NCBI GenBank assembly: GCA_026260175.1
Contig: JAKCWW010002521.1
Location: forward strand, 25,384-56,270
Reading direction: 5' to 3'
Length of the DNA stretch: 30,887 nucleotides
Source: Reticulitermes lucifugus
Lineage: Eukaryota; Arthropoda; Insecta; Blattodea; Rhinotermitidae
A program made the position numbers and the translations under genes. Under the pieces are notes generated by a model. The model did not search any database. It was not told the origin of the DNA and saw only the letters and a program-made list of their open reading frames with translations. This document shows positions 1 to 9,575 of the stretch, one piece after another; position 1 is the first letter of the stretch; the number at the start of each line of letters is the position of its first letter.

Positions 1-390
1 GTAGGAACAGAGCTGTAAAGCCTCTATGGGTATTTGTGGCGAACCGTTAGGTGCCGTAGGAACACAGCCAAGAATCAGGCTTTCAGGGAAGACCCTGCAC
101 CGCTGACTTAGCCCTAATTATTGTCACATAAGGTAACATGCAAGGCACAACTAGGGCAGTAAAGCAGGATGAAGGTTTTGAGGTGGAAGTACAATGAGCG
201 TTTGGAAGCTGCACAGCTGGAATTTGTAGGTGGCAGCCGACGCGTGCAGCATTAGATCGGCAAAGGAACAGGCCTCCGGATGTAAGGAAAAGACTGCAAA
301 TTCAAAACATGAAAAACGTACGGGATTATCGTGAAACCTGAAAAAGAAATGTATAGCGAATGCAGATAAATAGATTGGCAAAGTTGGCAT
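1..390. other. No recognised feature
   Basis: Mixed-composition DNA with no open frame of convincing coding character and no recognised repeat. Short open frames exist on the minus strand but have no family signature. Confidence 0.5.
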
Positions 391-648
391 TGTATTATAA
401 ACCCATAAAAGGTAAAGTTCTCCATAGAACAGGCCATGAAGGCCCAGAAGGGGAGTAGAGGTATAGCTCTATTCGTTCTTTAACCTCTACGCTAGATGGG
501 GGTGGGTGGTCAACACCACGCCCCGGCCGCTTTACCCCTGGGAATGACCAGGTACCCATTGTACGAGAGGTTGGGTAGGCCCCAGGGCCGGTCTGGACGG
601 GTGCTGAAAATCTCGCCCCCACCGGGATTTGATCCCCAGACCGTATTA
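391..648 (-). mobile_element. tRNA-derived SINE, copy 1 (distal half of a tandem pair)
   Basis: Read on the minus strand, the copy starts with a tRNA-like B-box region (GGGGATCAAATCCCGG, about 621-636). It continues through a body shared with seven other loci: CCAGACCGGCCCTGGGGCCT, AAGCGGCCGGGGCGTG, a TCTAGCGTAGAGGTTAA block, then GAGCTATACCTCTACTCC. It ends in a tail with TTCATGGCCTGTTCTATGGA and GGGTTTATAATAC. The shared body and pol III-like box identify a SINE. The family name is not assigned; termite Talua/Talub-type SINEs would be the first comparison. It abuts copy 2 in the same orientation. Confidence 0.8.
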
Positions 649-835
649 TAAACCCATGGTAAATATAAAGTTGTCCTTGTCCATTCCATGAATGCGTATA
701 GGGGGAGTGGGGGTATAGCTCCAGACATTCTTAACCTCGGCGCTAAATGCAGGTGAGTGGTTAGCCTCACGTCCCAGCCGCTTTATCCCCGTGGATAGCT
801 CCCCTGGTACGTTACAAACCCATGGGCAAAAGAAA
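649..835 (-). mobile_element. tRNA-derived SINE, copy 2 (5'-truncated)
   Basis: Same family and strand as the copy at 391-648. On the minus strand it begins inside the body (GGTACCAGGGGAGC, then AAGCGGCTGGGACGTG) and lacks the tRNA-like head. It carries the TTAGCGCCGAGGTTAAGAAT block and ends with ACCATGGGTTTATAATAC, directly joined to the head of copy 1. A related CCATGGGTTTGTAACGTAC string sits at its 5' edge, as if a further unit once preceded it. Confidence 0.72.
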
Positions 836-1980
836 CAAGAGGTCGTCGCAGAAAATAGGAAGTAGCATTTGTTTGATGAGTGTTGATGTAACGGGGTTTG
901 TGAACCTGAAGTCCAACTAGTGCATGAAGGCGAAAAAGGCGGCATGTATATCGTCTTTCTTCATTCCCTTCCGTTTTTGTTTGTGTTTCTTAATGTAATT
1001 CCCCCCGTTCCCTTTGCTTTGCTGCTTTCTGCCACAATGTGTATGCATGCACACATAACGGCTGGAAGTGCATGGTGGAACATGAATGCCACGACGAAGG
1101 TCTGGTCAGCGCTGCAGCCCCCAATGAACACTACATACAGCCTTTTCTTGCCTGACATCCGAGCTGCATCGCCCCAGTGCAACACCCACGTCAGCCAGCT
1201 CTGATCGATGTGTTTGGGGTGCTTTGACATACAACTTCCATCTCCTTGAGTGTTTGGTCAAGCCTCAGACGAATCTTGAACCAACATTCAGGGCAGACAG
1301 TACTGTACCGGCTGCTTGAACTGCACGCATGCAAGCGAGGATCAGTGTCACCTGAAGTCACACGAGGTATTTCAGGTCTCTGTTCTGTTTTTACTCGTAA
1401 ATTCAGGGGCACACCCGTGGGGGGGGGGCTGTCGTGCTGCAGTTCCACTCAAACCTCCCACAAGCGAAATTTAAAAAACACAAATTTTGTAGATATAATG
1501 ATATCAAAAGTTTTACGTGATTTCCCCATCAGCCGAAATCAGCCACTGAAATCAGCTGATGACTAATACATTAGTATTTTGAAAAATAAATGAACAAAAT
1601 TAAAAAAAACAAGGACACTGTGATTGAGTCATGGAACATGTAGTTATATTCGTATGTATGTGTATGTATGTATATATATATGCAGTTGCGGACAGTGTTA
1701 TGTTGTACTTACGACATGATTTTTATAACATAATTTTTAAAATAAAACAAATTGTATATATCCTCAGGGTCGGTCCCCCCTCCCCCCCCCACAGTGAAAA
1801 ATTCTGGGTGCGCACCTGCGTACATTGCATAGAAGTAGGCTACAGTGGATATCTTGACGACACGTAGTAGTTAAGTACTAATACAAGCAAACGGTGTGTT
1901 TGAGCCCACGCTGGAATTGTGTTTGGTAACCTTAATACATGTTACACAATTGTAGTAATTGCAGTATAACATCAGCTTTG
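836..1980. other. No recognised gene; GC-rich patch and simple repeats
   Basis: Around 1020-1210 the DNA is more GC-rich and open on both strands (minus 961-1230, 89 codons; plus 920-1204, 94 codons). I recognise no domain and cannot tell which strand, if any, is coding. There is a run of ten G near 1421-1430, a TATG/TA simple repeat near 1655-1682, and a C-rich tract near 1777-1790. Nothing else was recognised. Confidence 0.4.
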
Positions 1981-1984
1981 CGAG

Positions 1985-2092
1985 TTCTGAGATTTTCACA
2001 GTGGTGTGGTCGAGCGTTCCGTTCTTTCGGGAACTGACGCTGCGTCCGACGTTTCGAAGGAACGTGGTGCCTTCATCTTCGAGGGTCTAGAG
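1985..2092 (-). mobile_element. Hammerhead-core repeat (family B), single arm
   Basis: On the minus strand: CTCGAAGA, then a possible 5-bp stem II (GAAGG with CCTTC), then GAAACGTCGGA. The outer flank has TTTTCACAG, also seen at the left end of the 29705 copy. The first core box deviates from CTGANGA by an inserted C. Assignment to a Penelope-like terminal repeat is inference from the core. Confidence 0.5.
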
Positions 2093-3214
2093 TTAAAGAA
2101 GAGTGATTCCATATTAAGTCATCCGCTTGTTATAGGGGTGCCCACAATGCGGCTGGAGAGCGCAAGTAGCTTGTAAAAAATTATATTCAGGCAGCTTACG
2201 TGCACAAGAGGCTGACCGTGAACGGCGTTTTAAAAGGGTTTATAAGGAAAGGAGACTCATAACTACCTGAATCGAACCTGTAGTCGTTTAATGAACAGAT
2301 ATAAGATGCCATCAAATAAGGGGAAAATATTGTATTGTGTCAGTTCAGCAGTGTGTGCGTGCGTGTCCTCAGTAACTTGTTTCAGAATGACGTAATCGTT
2401 ATTGCTAGCATGAGACCGTTCTTGTGTATGAAGTTAACATCTTTACAACGACTGGAGTCAAACCGCAAACATTTCGCAAGTTGGGTTCTGTCATTGTTTA
2501 CAATATGTCGTTTGTTTAATTATGAGAAGTGTGCGTATGACATTTTTATGCACAGATCACTAGTGAACGTCACGGAACAGCTGAAATCAGGCGGCGTCTG
2601 GAAGCCGCGTTTTTCGTGGTTTTCGTGGCTTGTAACGCTTCCTTCTGCAGGGTTGTAGCTGTTGGACGAATTGGCAATGCAGGCCGCGTGCACTGGAAGC
2701 TGACGTACATATTTACTGCGTGGCGTTGTTAGTTTATAAGTAAATAAACATGCCACATATTTAATGTCACGGAACTTCCTTATGACGAGAATGTAAATTG
2801 CATAGCGGTCGTAGTGGGTCGTCGTGCTTATGTTTGATGCCAGAAATTCGTTTAAATAACATGCGAAAACTCATTTTGTACCTCACGGAGAACACAGTTC
2901 GTCTCCGTTATAAAGACTGGTTAATGTAGTTCAGGTAAATAATGATACGTTAATGCAGACCGTGGTCAAAATTCAGTTTTTTGATGGCAAGTTTGGTGGT
3001 GTATATGGTGACCACTGAGCTTTAAAGATCTAAAGGCCTGGGCAGGGAGGTTTAATTGCCTTTTTTTTCGATAAAACGGGAATAAATTAGAATTAGCAAT
3101 GCAGTTATGTGGACTGACGTTTTATTGATAGCGAGGCACGCAGCACGTATGGGGGGGAAATATACATGCGTACAGAATTCTAGTCGGAATATCTGAAGAG
3201 CAGAGATTACTTCG
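2093..3214. other. No recognised feature
   Basis: AT-leaning DNA. The longest frames (plus 2335-2658, minus 2520-2756) overlap on opposite strands and have no recognisable domain. No repeat family was recognised. Confidence 0.45.
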
Positions 3215-3370
3215 AAGCCCTAAGGAGAGTTAAGATAATATTAAAATGGTTCTTACGGAAATAGAATATGAGCATATGGATTGGATTAGTCTGGCTCAGC
3301 GTAGGAACCAGTGGTTTGATGTGAAAAAGATAATGAACCTTTTGGTTCTGCGGGGGCCGGGGGGGGGGTT
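3215..3370 (+). mobile_element. LINE 3'-end fragment (decayed)
   Basis: After ATAATATTAAAATGG (3237-3251), one frame reads EHMDWISLAQRRNQW, followed by a decayed KKIMNLLVLR. These match the order of the C-terminal coding block in the other LINE copies of this window (DWI-x-LAQDR, then NTVxNL). The end is lost in a G-rich tract near 3353-3368. It is a dead fragment. The LINE clade is not determined. Confidence 0.68.
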
Positions 3371-3375
3371 TGTGT

Positions 3376-3512
3376 GAAATGTGAAGTTCTTACGGCGATG
3401 ACTTGGCCTATCAGAATTACGGTCTTGTGGTATATGACGCCGTGCAGTTTTATACATAGGAACCAACGTTGTTTCGGAGGAGTTCGCTGCCTTCGTCCTC
3501 ATGGCAGGTTTT
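3376..3512 (-). mobile_element. Hammerhead-core repeat (family B), degenerate arm
   Basis: On the plus strand it has TGACGCCGTGCAG, then CCAACGTTGTTTCGGAGGAG, then CCTTCGTCCTCATGG. The reverse complement gives GAGGACGAAGG and CCTCCGAAACAACG, a damaged GAAACGTC core. Organisation matches the copies at 5790 and 29705. Confidence 0.45.
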
Positions 3513-4005
3513 TCCAAAACATTGCTGCCTATATATAAAACTTGTACGATGTCTTATCCTTCAAGGCATCGATGTCGAGGGAATTTTGTGACAATGTGAG
3601 AATCCATTCACCTTGTCGAGCATTCTGCTCCGTGGAGTTCTTCATAGGCACATTCTATTTCGTGATCGCTGCTGTTCTTACAAGACATCACAGTGGCTGC
3701 CGTTGTTCCCCGTGCATTACGTAATAAAGAAATAACTTGGCTTTGTAATACACAAGTAACTTGTAGACACAGAGAGACAGACACTATTGTCCGTGATGTT
3801 GGATTCCCACGCACTCCAGGACTATTTCTCTTCGCTTGTCTCGTTATTCCTTTACACTTCAGTTTAAGATAACGTAGGAGAAGATAAATTGGAAATGAAA
3901 GTTATCGAAGTTGCGAAAGGGAGTAAAGGAATTTTGTGTCCTTCTAGGAGCCCATAGTATAGTTCCGAAAACTGATAGGGTGTTCTGATGCTGCTTCTGC
4001 TGCTG
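3513..4005. other. No recognised feature
   Basis: No domain-bearing frame and no repeat shared with other parts of the window. Confidence 0.45.
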
Positions 4006-4006
4006 T

Positions 4007-4027
4007 TACTACTACTACTACATGTAA

Positions 4028-4064
<37 letters not shown>
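4007..4064. repeat. (TAC)n trinucleotide microsatellite
   Basis: TAC units run from 4007 to 4064, interrupted once by ATGTAA near 4022-4027. On the minus strand this gives a spurious poly-serine frame. Confidence 0.95.
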
Positions 4065-4065
<1 letters not shown>

Positions 4066-4102
4066 TAATGTATTTGGACATGATTCATTTTCGGGTTAAA
4101 TA

Positions 4103-4270
4103 GAGTGTACTCGTTTATAACGTCATACAAGGGACTGCATATTTTGTGTCGTTATAACCGAGGAGTATAATGTTATGGTTAACAGTGACTAATTAATTGG
4201 TACCACAGAATATCTGACGTTATAGGCGAGGTGTCGTGTAAACCGATGTCGTTATAACCGGGTTCGATTG
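4103..4270. mobile_element. pogo/Tigger-like MITE, copy 1
   Basis: 168 bp, flanked by TA at 4101-4102 and 4271-4272. Its inner terminal-repeat parts read TTATAACGTCAT (left) and GTCGTTATAACCGGG (right). The interior closely matches the copy at 9351-9535, including GGAGTATAATGTTATGGTTA and ATTAATTGGTACCACAGAAT. TA target duplications and CAGTNGAACYCGGTTATAAC-type ends point to Tc1/mariner-superfamily pogo/Tigger elements. It is non-autonomous, with no transposase frame. It is 17 bp shorter than copy 2. Confidence 0.78.
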
Positions 4271-4308
4271 TAAGTCTGGAGTATTCGCACATGTCGTGAG
4301 CACATTAT

Positions 4309-4412
4309 TTTATTCCTTCCTTTTGCTTTGTTTCAGTTTTCCTCTTTGCTTTCCTGTATCTTCTGTTGGTTTTATTTTCCTCATTTTTCTTTGTGTCTCC
4401 TTTTTTTCCTGC
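4309..4412 (+). repeat. Polypyrimidine-rich tract
   Basis: About 100 bp dominated by C and T (TTCCTTCCTTTTGC, TTTTCCTCTTTGC, CTCCTTTTTTTCC), immediately upstream of a LINE 3' fragment. No function assigned. Confidence 0.6.
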
Positions 4413-4434
4413 CGTTAACAGTGTTAGGTTCGGA

Positions 4435-4710
4435 ATAGAGAAATGGTTACAAAATTTTGTTTTGGAAACGAAAATGGTAGAGACCAATGTGAAGATGAGG
4501 GCGTAGGTGGGAGGTTGTTATTAAAATGTATCTTTAAGAAACTGGGAGTGAGGTTGTGGGCAGATTCATCTGGCTCAATACAGCGAAGTGCAGCGGGCTC
4601 TTGTAAACACGGTATTTGCCGTCTTGTTGCGTAGTGAACGGGGGATTTCTTGACCAGCTGTCTGCTTATCACATCCTGAAGGTCTCTGTTCTGTGGAGTT
4701 CAGTTCAAGA
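4435..4710 (+). mobile_element. LINE 3'-end fragment
   Basis: Aligns with the other LINE 3' ends. A decayed GRPRRRWEDNIK-type block lies near 4497-4535. Then a frame reads IHLAQYSEVQRALVNTVFA (about 4564-4620), followed by a GGGGGATTTCTTGACCAGCT end block and a TCTGTTCTGTGGAGTT 3' UTR-like tail. A 63-codon frame at 4443-4634 is open only by chance in a shifted phase, so it is not called as a gene. Confidence 0.72.
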
Positions 4711-5100
4711 TGTTGATTTGAACTTGGGACATTCGTACCAGCTGGAAAGTACATACATTTGAAATTTGTATTCTGTGTGAAGACTCAAATTTCGTACTGA
4801 GGGTTATAATGACCGCCAACCGTGCAACAGACAAACGAGCGCATCAGCCGTCGTTGGCACGTACGTCTTTGAAGCGCGGCACGAAGTCCAATCTCGCTCT
4901 CTTGCTTGTCTCCTTCCTCAACTATCAAACGCGACCTGTTTTTTGTTTATACAGTGATGACGCATTGCATAACCTTTGCGGATTTTCCTGGAATAGAGAT
5001 AATTCATATTTATCGTAATTTTTCCAAGAATTTGTGACGAGAATCTAATCCGAACAGATAAAGTGCAAAACGTTTGGCTGCTGCCTACCTCCTATGCCTT
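4711..5100. other. No recognised feature
   Basis: A 69-codon frame at 4809-5018 has no recognised domain. No repeat seen. Confidence 0.45.
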
Positions 5101-5113
5101 GTAATGTATTATA

Positions 5114-5165
5114 AGTATGTACATATATATGTACATATGTATTTAGATAAATCTGTGTGTGTGTG
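5114..5165. repeat. Palindromic TA-rich repeat plus (GT)n
   Basis: A perfect 22-bp palindrome built of TATGTACATAT and its complement lies near 5115-5136. A short (GT)n run follows at about 5155-5164. Confidence 0.75.
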
Positions 5166-5387
5166 CTTTAATGATTCATGAAGTACAGAAGCTGGTTCAA
5201 GGTTATGAAACATCCCGGTTTTAAGAAGTCTTGTGTGGTGAAACCCTGACGAAGTCAGATCTGTGTAATGTCTGGTACAGTGTAACGTGTTTCTCCTTCT
5301 TACTGAGAGAGGGCAGCTGTATAGTTTCGTATTTAGGACGTGTCCGGTTCGAATCATGACCAGGTTACTGGCTGTCATCCGTAGCTT

Positions 5388-5414
5388 TAGTAGTAGTAGT
5401 AGTAGTAGTAGTAG
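5388..5414. repeat. (TAG)9 microsatellite
   Basis: Nine perfect TAG units. They give a poly-serine run on plus and a poly-leucine run on minus in short frames; these are not proteins. Confidence 0.95.
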
Positions 5415-5789
5415 AGTGAGAAGGATTATAAGTGGACGTATGGGATGGAAAAGCACCGCAAGGAGAGCGGGAGGAGGACGTGTGCGGTCCACTCATATCT
5501 GCAAACCAAACAGCCTTAAGCTAGAACTGATTAACAGTGTTGATCATATGTGGCAAGAAGCATGACCGCCCAGTATTTTAGAAACGTTGTAGGATTGGCA
5601 ACATAACAGCCTAAAGAAAACAAATCTCCCACGCTGCCAGAGAGCATCAATCTATTCTGATTCACAAACCGTAAGAGGAGGTGTAAAGAGACAACATCCG
5701 TGAGAATAAAGGGGTGCAGTATGCAATGCTGGACACCGAATTTGGTAATGGGCAGGCGCTGAGCGAATAGGATTGTGACGAGCAAGAGT

Positions 5790-5885
5790 GACCGAAGGCT
5801 TGTATAATGACAAAATTTAGTTTCGGAGGTACTCGTATGTACCAACGTTTCGGGGGAACTTGATGCCGCTATCGTCACGGTAACT
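5790..5885 (-). mobile_element. Hammerhead-core repeat (family B), degenerate arm
   Basis: On the plus strand, CCAACGTTTCGGGGGAACTT is followed by GATGCCGCTATCGTCACGG. The reverse complement has GTGACGATAG, then CCCCCGAAACGTTGG. The core differs from GAAACGTC by one base. Single arm only. Confidence 0.5.
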
Positions 5886-6178
5886 CGTCTGCCACATCGT
5901 CACATCTTAGAGGACCATAACCTTAAATAAACACCGCCTCGAGAAAGGCATGTCTCAACCATTACTCGGCCTCTTGTGTGGTTTTCTGGTTCGATTCCTG
6001 TCGGTAGTGCCGCAAGTAGGGAAATATGCCAGCCCAGTGCCAGTCACCGGAAGAAGAACAGACACGACTGACACATTTGTTGACTTCATGTACACGAAGA
6101 ACACACAGGGAAACAACTCAGCCTCAAAAACTGATGTTAGCATGTTTAACCTGTTAAATGTAGCTGACCAGCAAACTA

Positions 6179-6520
6179 TATGAGCGGAGTCCTTCTTGAG
6201 AAACTAAGAAGTCCTCAATACTGAAAAGAACTCCGTGCGTCTTTTGGAACCCGATGGTTCGTTACTGTGTTCACAAGAGAAAGTCACTGGTTCCTGTCAT
6301 GAGCCAGATCAATCAGTCCACACGTTCTAATTCTGTTTGATACACCTTTTAATGTCATCCTGTTATGTACGTCTGTGTCTTCCAAGTGCTCTCTGTACTT
6401 AGGTTTTCCCGGCACATCTGTCTATGCACCTCACTTCTCTCCATCAGTGTCACATGTCCCTCCTCCCATATCATCCTCTTTGATTCCTTCACATTAATCG
6501 TGGAGCTCGCCATGAAATTT
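6179..6520 (-). mobile_element. LINE 3'-end fragment
   Basis: On the minus strand one frame reads LIDLAHDRNQ, stop, LSLVNTVTNHRVPKDA, stop. This is the same ordered motif set as the copy at 27843-28205 (LAQDRNK, VNTVMKLGV). About 100 bp upstream the decayed GRPRRRW-type block is still alignable at DNA level (CACTTGGAAGACACAGACG). Multiple stops make it a pseudogene fragment. Confidence 0.72.
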
Positions 6521-6730
6521 GTCAGGTCCAAGTACTGTATTCGGCACCCTGTTATGGAACGTCCTCGGTGTGCTGTCTTAATGCGAGGGACAAAGCTGTA
6601 CGTCCGTACCGAGCGCGAGGCAAAATTACAGTTTTGTGTACTGTAATATTTAGGTTTAAAGATAGCAGGCGGGAGGAAGTAGTCTTAACCGAAGGGCTTC
6701 GCGCGATAAATTGAACGAGAATTTTTGACT

Positions 6731-6970
6731 TGACCGGGTATAGCGACTCGCTACGGGTTGGAGATTTTCCGTACCCGTCCACACCGGCCCTGGGGCCTAC
6801 CCAGCCTCCTATACAAGGGGTACCTGGTCTCTTCCCCGGGGGTAAAGCGGCCGGGGCGTGGCGTTGACCACCCACCCCAATCTAGCGCCGAGGTTAAAGA
6901 AAGAGTAGAGCTATACCTACTCCCGCTCTGGGCCTTCATGGCCTGTTCTAGGATGAACTTTACCGAGTTG
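6731..6970 (+). mobile_element. tRNA-derived SINE, copy 3
   Basis: Body very close to the 391-648 copy: CCACACCGGCCCTGGGGCCT, AAGCGGCCGGGGCGTGGCGT, ATCTAGCGCCGAGGTTAA, then GAGCTATACCTACTCC and TTCATGGCCTGTTCTAGGAT. The tRNA-like head is decayed (GGTATAGCGACTCGC). It appears to be one of the less diverged copies in the body. Confidence 0.82.
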
Positions 6971-7325
6971 CGAACGGTTTCGTGTGATGACATATAAGTG
7001 TTCCGCTTTCGAAAACACGGCCATCCTGTAGCACGTTTAGTAGCCTTGACATCCCACACATGTAACAGTGACCTCAGGTACACTTGCGCAGGCAGCTGTG
7101 TGTCAGTGTAGGCTGTTAATCCATGCGACCGGGCGTATTTAGCCAGGTGGCTGTGGGGGCTGCCTCCTTATGGAATTCTCATTAGTTTGGACAGGTGTGT
7201 GGCCATGCCCCGAGTCGGTTGGACATCTCTGAAACTTTATTTAACGACGCTGTCGGTAACTGAGACTATCACGTCGAATGAGTGGATGGTAGTCAGCAGT
7301 GAGGTGGAGTCGATTTGCAAGGAAG
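6971..7325. other. No recognised feature
   Basis: Unique-looking DNA between two SINE regions. No domain-bearing frame recognised. Confidence 0.4.
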
Positions 7326-7329
7326 TGGT

Positions 7330-7425
7330 CGTGCTTTGCCGTAAAGTCCTGTCCCGGCCATTGCTTGGAGCGACTGGGTAAAACTCAGTCGGTGTCGCGG
7401 CCGAGATTTGAACCAGGCAGAGCTG
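7330..7425 (-). repeat. tRNA-like B-box remnant (possible second SINE type)
   Basis: The minus strand carries CTGGTTCAAATCTCGGCCG, fitting the B-box consensus GGTTCAANTCC with one mismatch, downstream of a (T)9 run. It is followed by CCGACTGAGTTTTACCCAGT. There is no second copy here to define a family, so this is weak. Confidence 0.3.
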
Positions 7426-7440
7426 AAGTAAAAAAAAAGT

Positions 7441-7694
7441 AAAAATTTTCCTGATCATGTCATGAAGACGTATAGTGGAAATGGAGGCATGGCTGTGCTC
7501 ATTCTTAACCTCGGCACTAGATGGAGGTGAGTGATTAGCATTCACGCCCCGGCCGCTTGACCTCCGGAAAAGAACCCCTGGGTGGGTCCCAGGTTTGATC
7601 TGGACGCTTTGGAGAAGAGTGAAATTCCTTGCCCCTACCGGGATTCGAACCCCGGAGTGTCCAGCCCGTGGCCTAGTCGGTAACACCGAATACT
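7441..7694 (-). mobile_element. tRNA-derived SINE, copy 4
   Basis: On the minus strand it has a near-perfect T-arm/B-box (CCGGGGTTCGAATCCCGG, 7638-7655), then CTTCTCCAAAGCGTCCAGAT, GGCCGGGGCGTGAATG, ATCTAGTGCCGAGGTTAAGA, and a tail with CGTCTTCATGACATGATC. It shares CTTCTCCAAAGC and GTCTTCATG with copy 5, so these two represent a subtype different from copies 1 and 3. Confidence 0.85.
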
Positions 7695-7905
7695 TTGCGT
7701 TATCATTTGTGCGATCTGGGGTTATCAGTTTTAGATATTGCCGGATTATTAATTTTTGGGTTTCTACAAAATCTGCTCTTATTGCCAATGGTTGCACGTG
7801 TGATACAACCGTTCGAAGCACGATTTAATGTGGTAGTGCATAAGGAGACATTCTGGCATATCTGAGATTGTAGTTTCGTAGTGCATAAGTTTCTACTTCT
7901 ACGTA

Positions 7906-7939
7906 ATTATTATTTATTATTATTATTATTATTATTATT
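7906..7939. repeat. (TTA)n microsatellite
   Basis: ATT/TTA units with one early interruption (TATTTATT). Confidence 0.95.
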
Positions 7940-7995
7940 GTGTTTTTGTGAACTTATTCCGTACAGATCCTGCATAACATTGCATCTGCCGGATA

Positions 7996-8309
7996 CAGTA
8001 GTACCTCGCTTTACGGCGCCTCGCTAATGCGGCGCTTTTCAATTATATTCATTTTTATTATTTTCGGCGCATGCCTTGCTCTTACGGCTGTGACGCGCAC
8101 ATCAGCTGAGTTTTTGTGTATTATATTTACTTTCACATTGTTTTTTTTGGCCTAGCTATATTGCGCACTTAATATATGATAGTGTAAACATGTTTTAAGA
8201 CTTTTATATGCACTAGCAAGTGAAAAAAACATGTGATTCGCTTTACGGCGATATTCGCTTTACAGAGGTGGTCTGAAACCTAACCCGCCGTATTAGCGAG
8301 GTATGCCTG
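7996..8309. mobile_element. Tc1/mariner-superfamily (Tigger-like) MITE
   Basis: 314 bp flanked by TA at 7994-7995 and 8310-8311. The left end reads CAGTAGTACCTCGCTTTACG and the right end, reverse-complemented, reads CAGGCATACCTCGCTAATAC. The shared TACCTCGCT core within TIRs and the TA duplications fit pogo/Tigger-type elements. The interior is AT-rich with no transposase frame. A CGCTTTACGGCG string near the right end repeats the left subterminal sequence. Confidence 0.78.
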
Positions 8310-8311
8310 TA

Positions 8312-8640
8312 TAACCTTAAACTTGTGCAATGTAATCAACGCCCGGAAAACCTCGTTTGTTTGATCAGTGCAGAGACGTCGGCATATCGAACGTTCGTTT
8401 TAACATAAGCTGTGCAGGACTGCAGTTTACCATTCGAGTTTCCTGCATGTAGCCGCCCTTTGTACACCGAGTTTCTGTGTCTGTTAACCTTGATGAAACA
8501 ACGAGAGAAATGAAGCGGTCGTGTGTAATGGAGTGCTTTTATGACGGGGGCTTTCATGCGGGTTGTGCGTTGCAGTGACCACGTGAATGCAAAGTGTTAG
8601 GCCTGTAGTTTAGGATGTGTTCTGTATGTATGCTTTGAAC
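8312..8640. other. No recognised feature
   Basis: Between a MITE and a SINE. No repeat or domain recognised. Confidence 0.4.
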
Positions 8641-8651
8641 GGATAGGAAGG

Positions 8652-8925
8652 AGCAGTCGGTATAGTGACTATGATACAGGCTGGACGATCCGGGTTTGAA
8701 TCCCGGCAATGGCAAGAGATTTTTCTCTTCTCCAAAAGCATCCAGACTGGTTCTAGGGCTGACCCAGCCGGTGTTCTTTCCTGGAGGTATAGCGGCTGGG
8801 GCGTATATTTGACCACTCACCTACATCTAGCGCCGAGATTAAGAATGAGTGGAGTTATACCTCTTCTCTCCTTGTAGGTCTTCATGTCGTGAACAGATAT
8901 TTCACCTTTACATGACCCGTACGAG
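8652..8925 (+). mobile_element. tRNA-derived SINE, copy 5 (best tRNA-like head)
   Basis: The head reads AGTCGGTATAGTGACTATGA (A-box region), followed by a perfect T-arm/B-box CCGGGTTTGAATCCCGG (8690-8706). The SINE body follows: CTTCTCCAAAAGCATCCAGA, GCGGCTGGGGCG, ATCTAGCGCCGAGATTAAGA, ATACCTCTTCTC, then TCTTCATGTCGTGAAC. It shows most clearly that the family derives from a tRNA. Confidence 0.87.
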
Positions 8926-9251
8926 ATGCAGTGGTAGAGATTGTCTTATCAACTGGAAAGTTCTCGTTTGCGATTCCTTGCGTTCGTGTTGAGAGGCAGT
9001 TTGTGTCAGAAAGAAAAAATAATGTCCTGTCCGCAAGAGGAGAGACTGGCCGGTGTAGCAATGGCGCTGTTCTCCTGCTGTTGAGCTCGGTGGCACAGCC
9101 GACATGACCTCTTAATCGTGCCTTCAGTTTGTACAAAACTTCTAAGCCTCTTAGAATACGAAAGGCTCACAGTGCTATCCGTATTGACCTCTCAAATATA
9201 AAATCAAAGACTCTGTCACTATAGTAACAGTTCGAGCGCACTAGCGGATTC

Positions 9252-9575
9252 GATTCCCGAAATGTTATATTGACCAATTAAAAGCCTACTGTTTGTATAT
9301 GTACCACCAGCTTTAACACTAAAAAGTCTACATTTTGCACGCACAGTGTACAGTTGAACTCGGTTATAACGTCATGAAAACAACTGAATATTTTGTGTCG
9401 TTATAACTGAGTGTTGTTCTAACCGAGGAGTATAATGTTATGGTTACCAGTGAGGAATTAATTGGTACCACAGAATACCTGACGTTATAGACGAGGTGTT
9501 GTATAAACCGATGTTGTTATAACCGGGTTCCACTGTATTTATATGTTTGGTCTGAATCTTACGATTAACACCCAT
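9252..9575 (+). mobile_element. Family J repeat, split by a Tigger-like MITE
   Basis: 9252-9348 and 9538-9575 together align with 16334-16465 and partly with 15030-15130. Shared blocks are ATTCCCGAAATGTTATATTG, TATATGTACCACCAG, TTTAACACTAAAAA and TTTATATGTTTGGTCTGAAT. The MITE at 9351-9535 interrupts it at a TA. The CCGAAAYGT string suggests a decayed hammerhead-core end. Confidence 0.6.
9351..9535. mobile_element. pogo/Tigger-like MITE, copy 2
   Basis: 185 bp with TIRs CAGTTGAACTCGGTTATAAC (left) and CAGTGGAACCCGGTTATAAC (right, reverse-complemented; 18 of 20 identical). TA duplications lie at 9349-9350 and 9536-9537. The interior matches copy 1. Compared with copy 1 it has 17 extra bases around TGAGTGTTGTTC. 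No coding capacity. Confidence 0.88.

Noticed and set aside
7237..7821. Longest uninterrupted reading frame (194 codons, minus)
   Set aside because: It runs through the tRNA-like remnant at 7330-7425 and SINE copy 4. Its apparent protein includes the translated B box, so it is a repeat artefact.
8652..8730. Functional tRNA gene
   Set aside because: The B box and T arm are perfect, but no acceptor stem closes and the SINE body follows directly.
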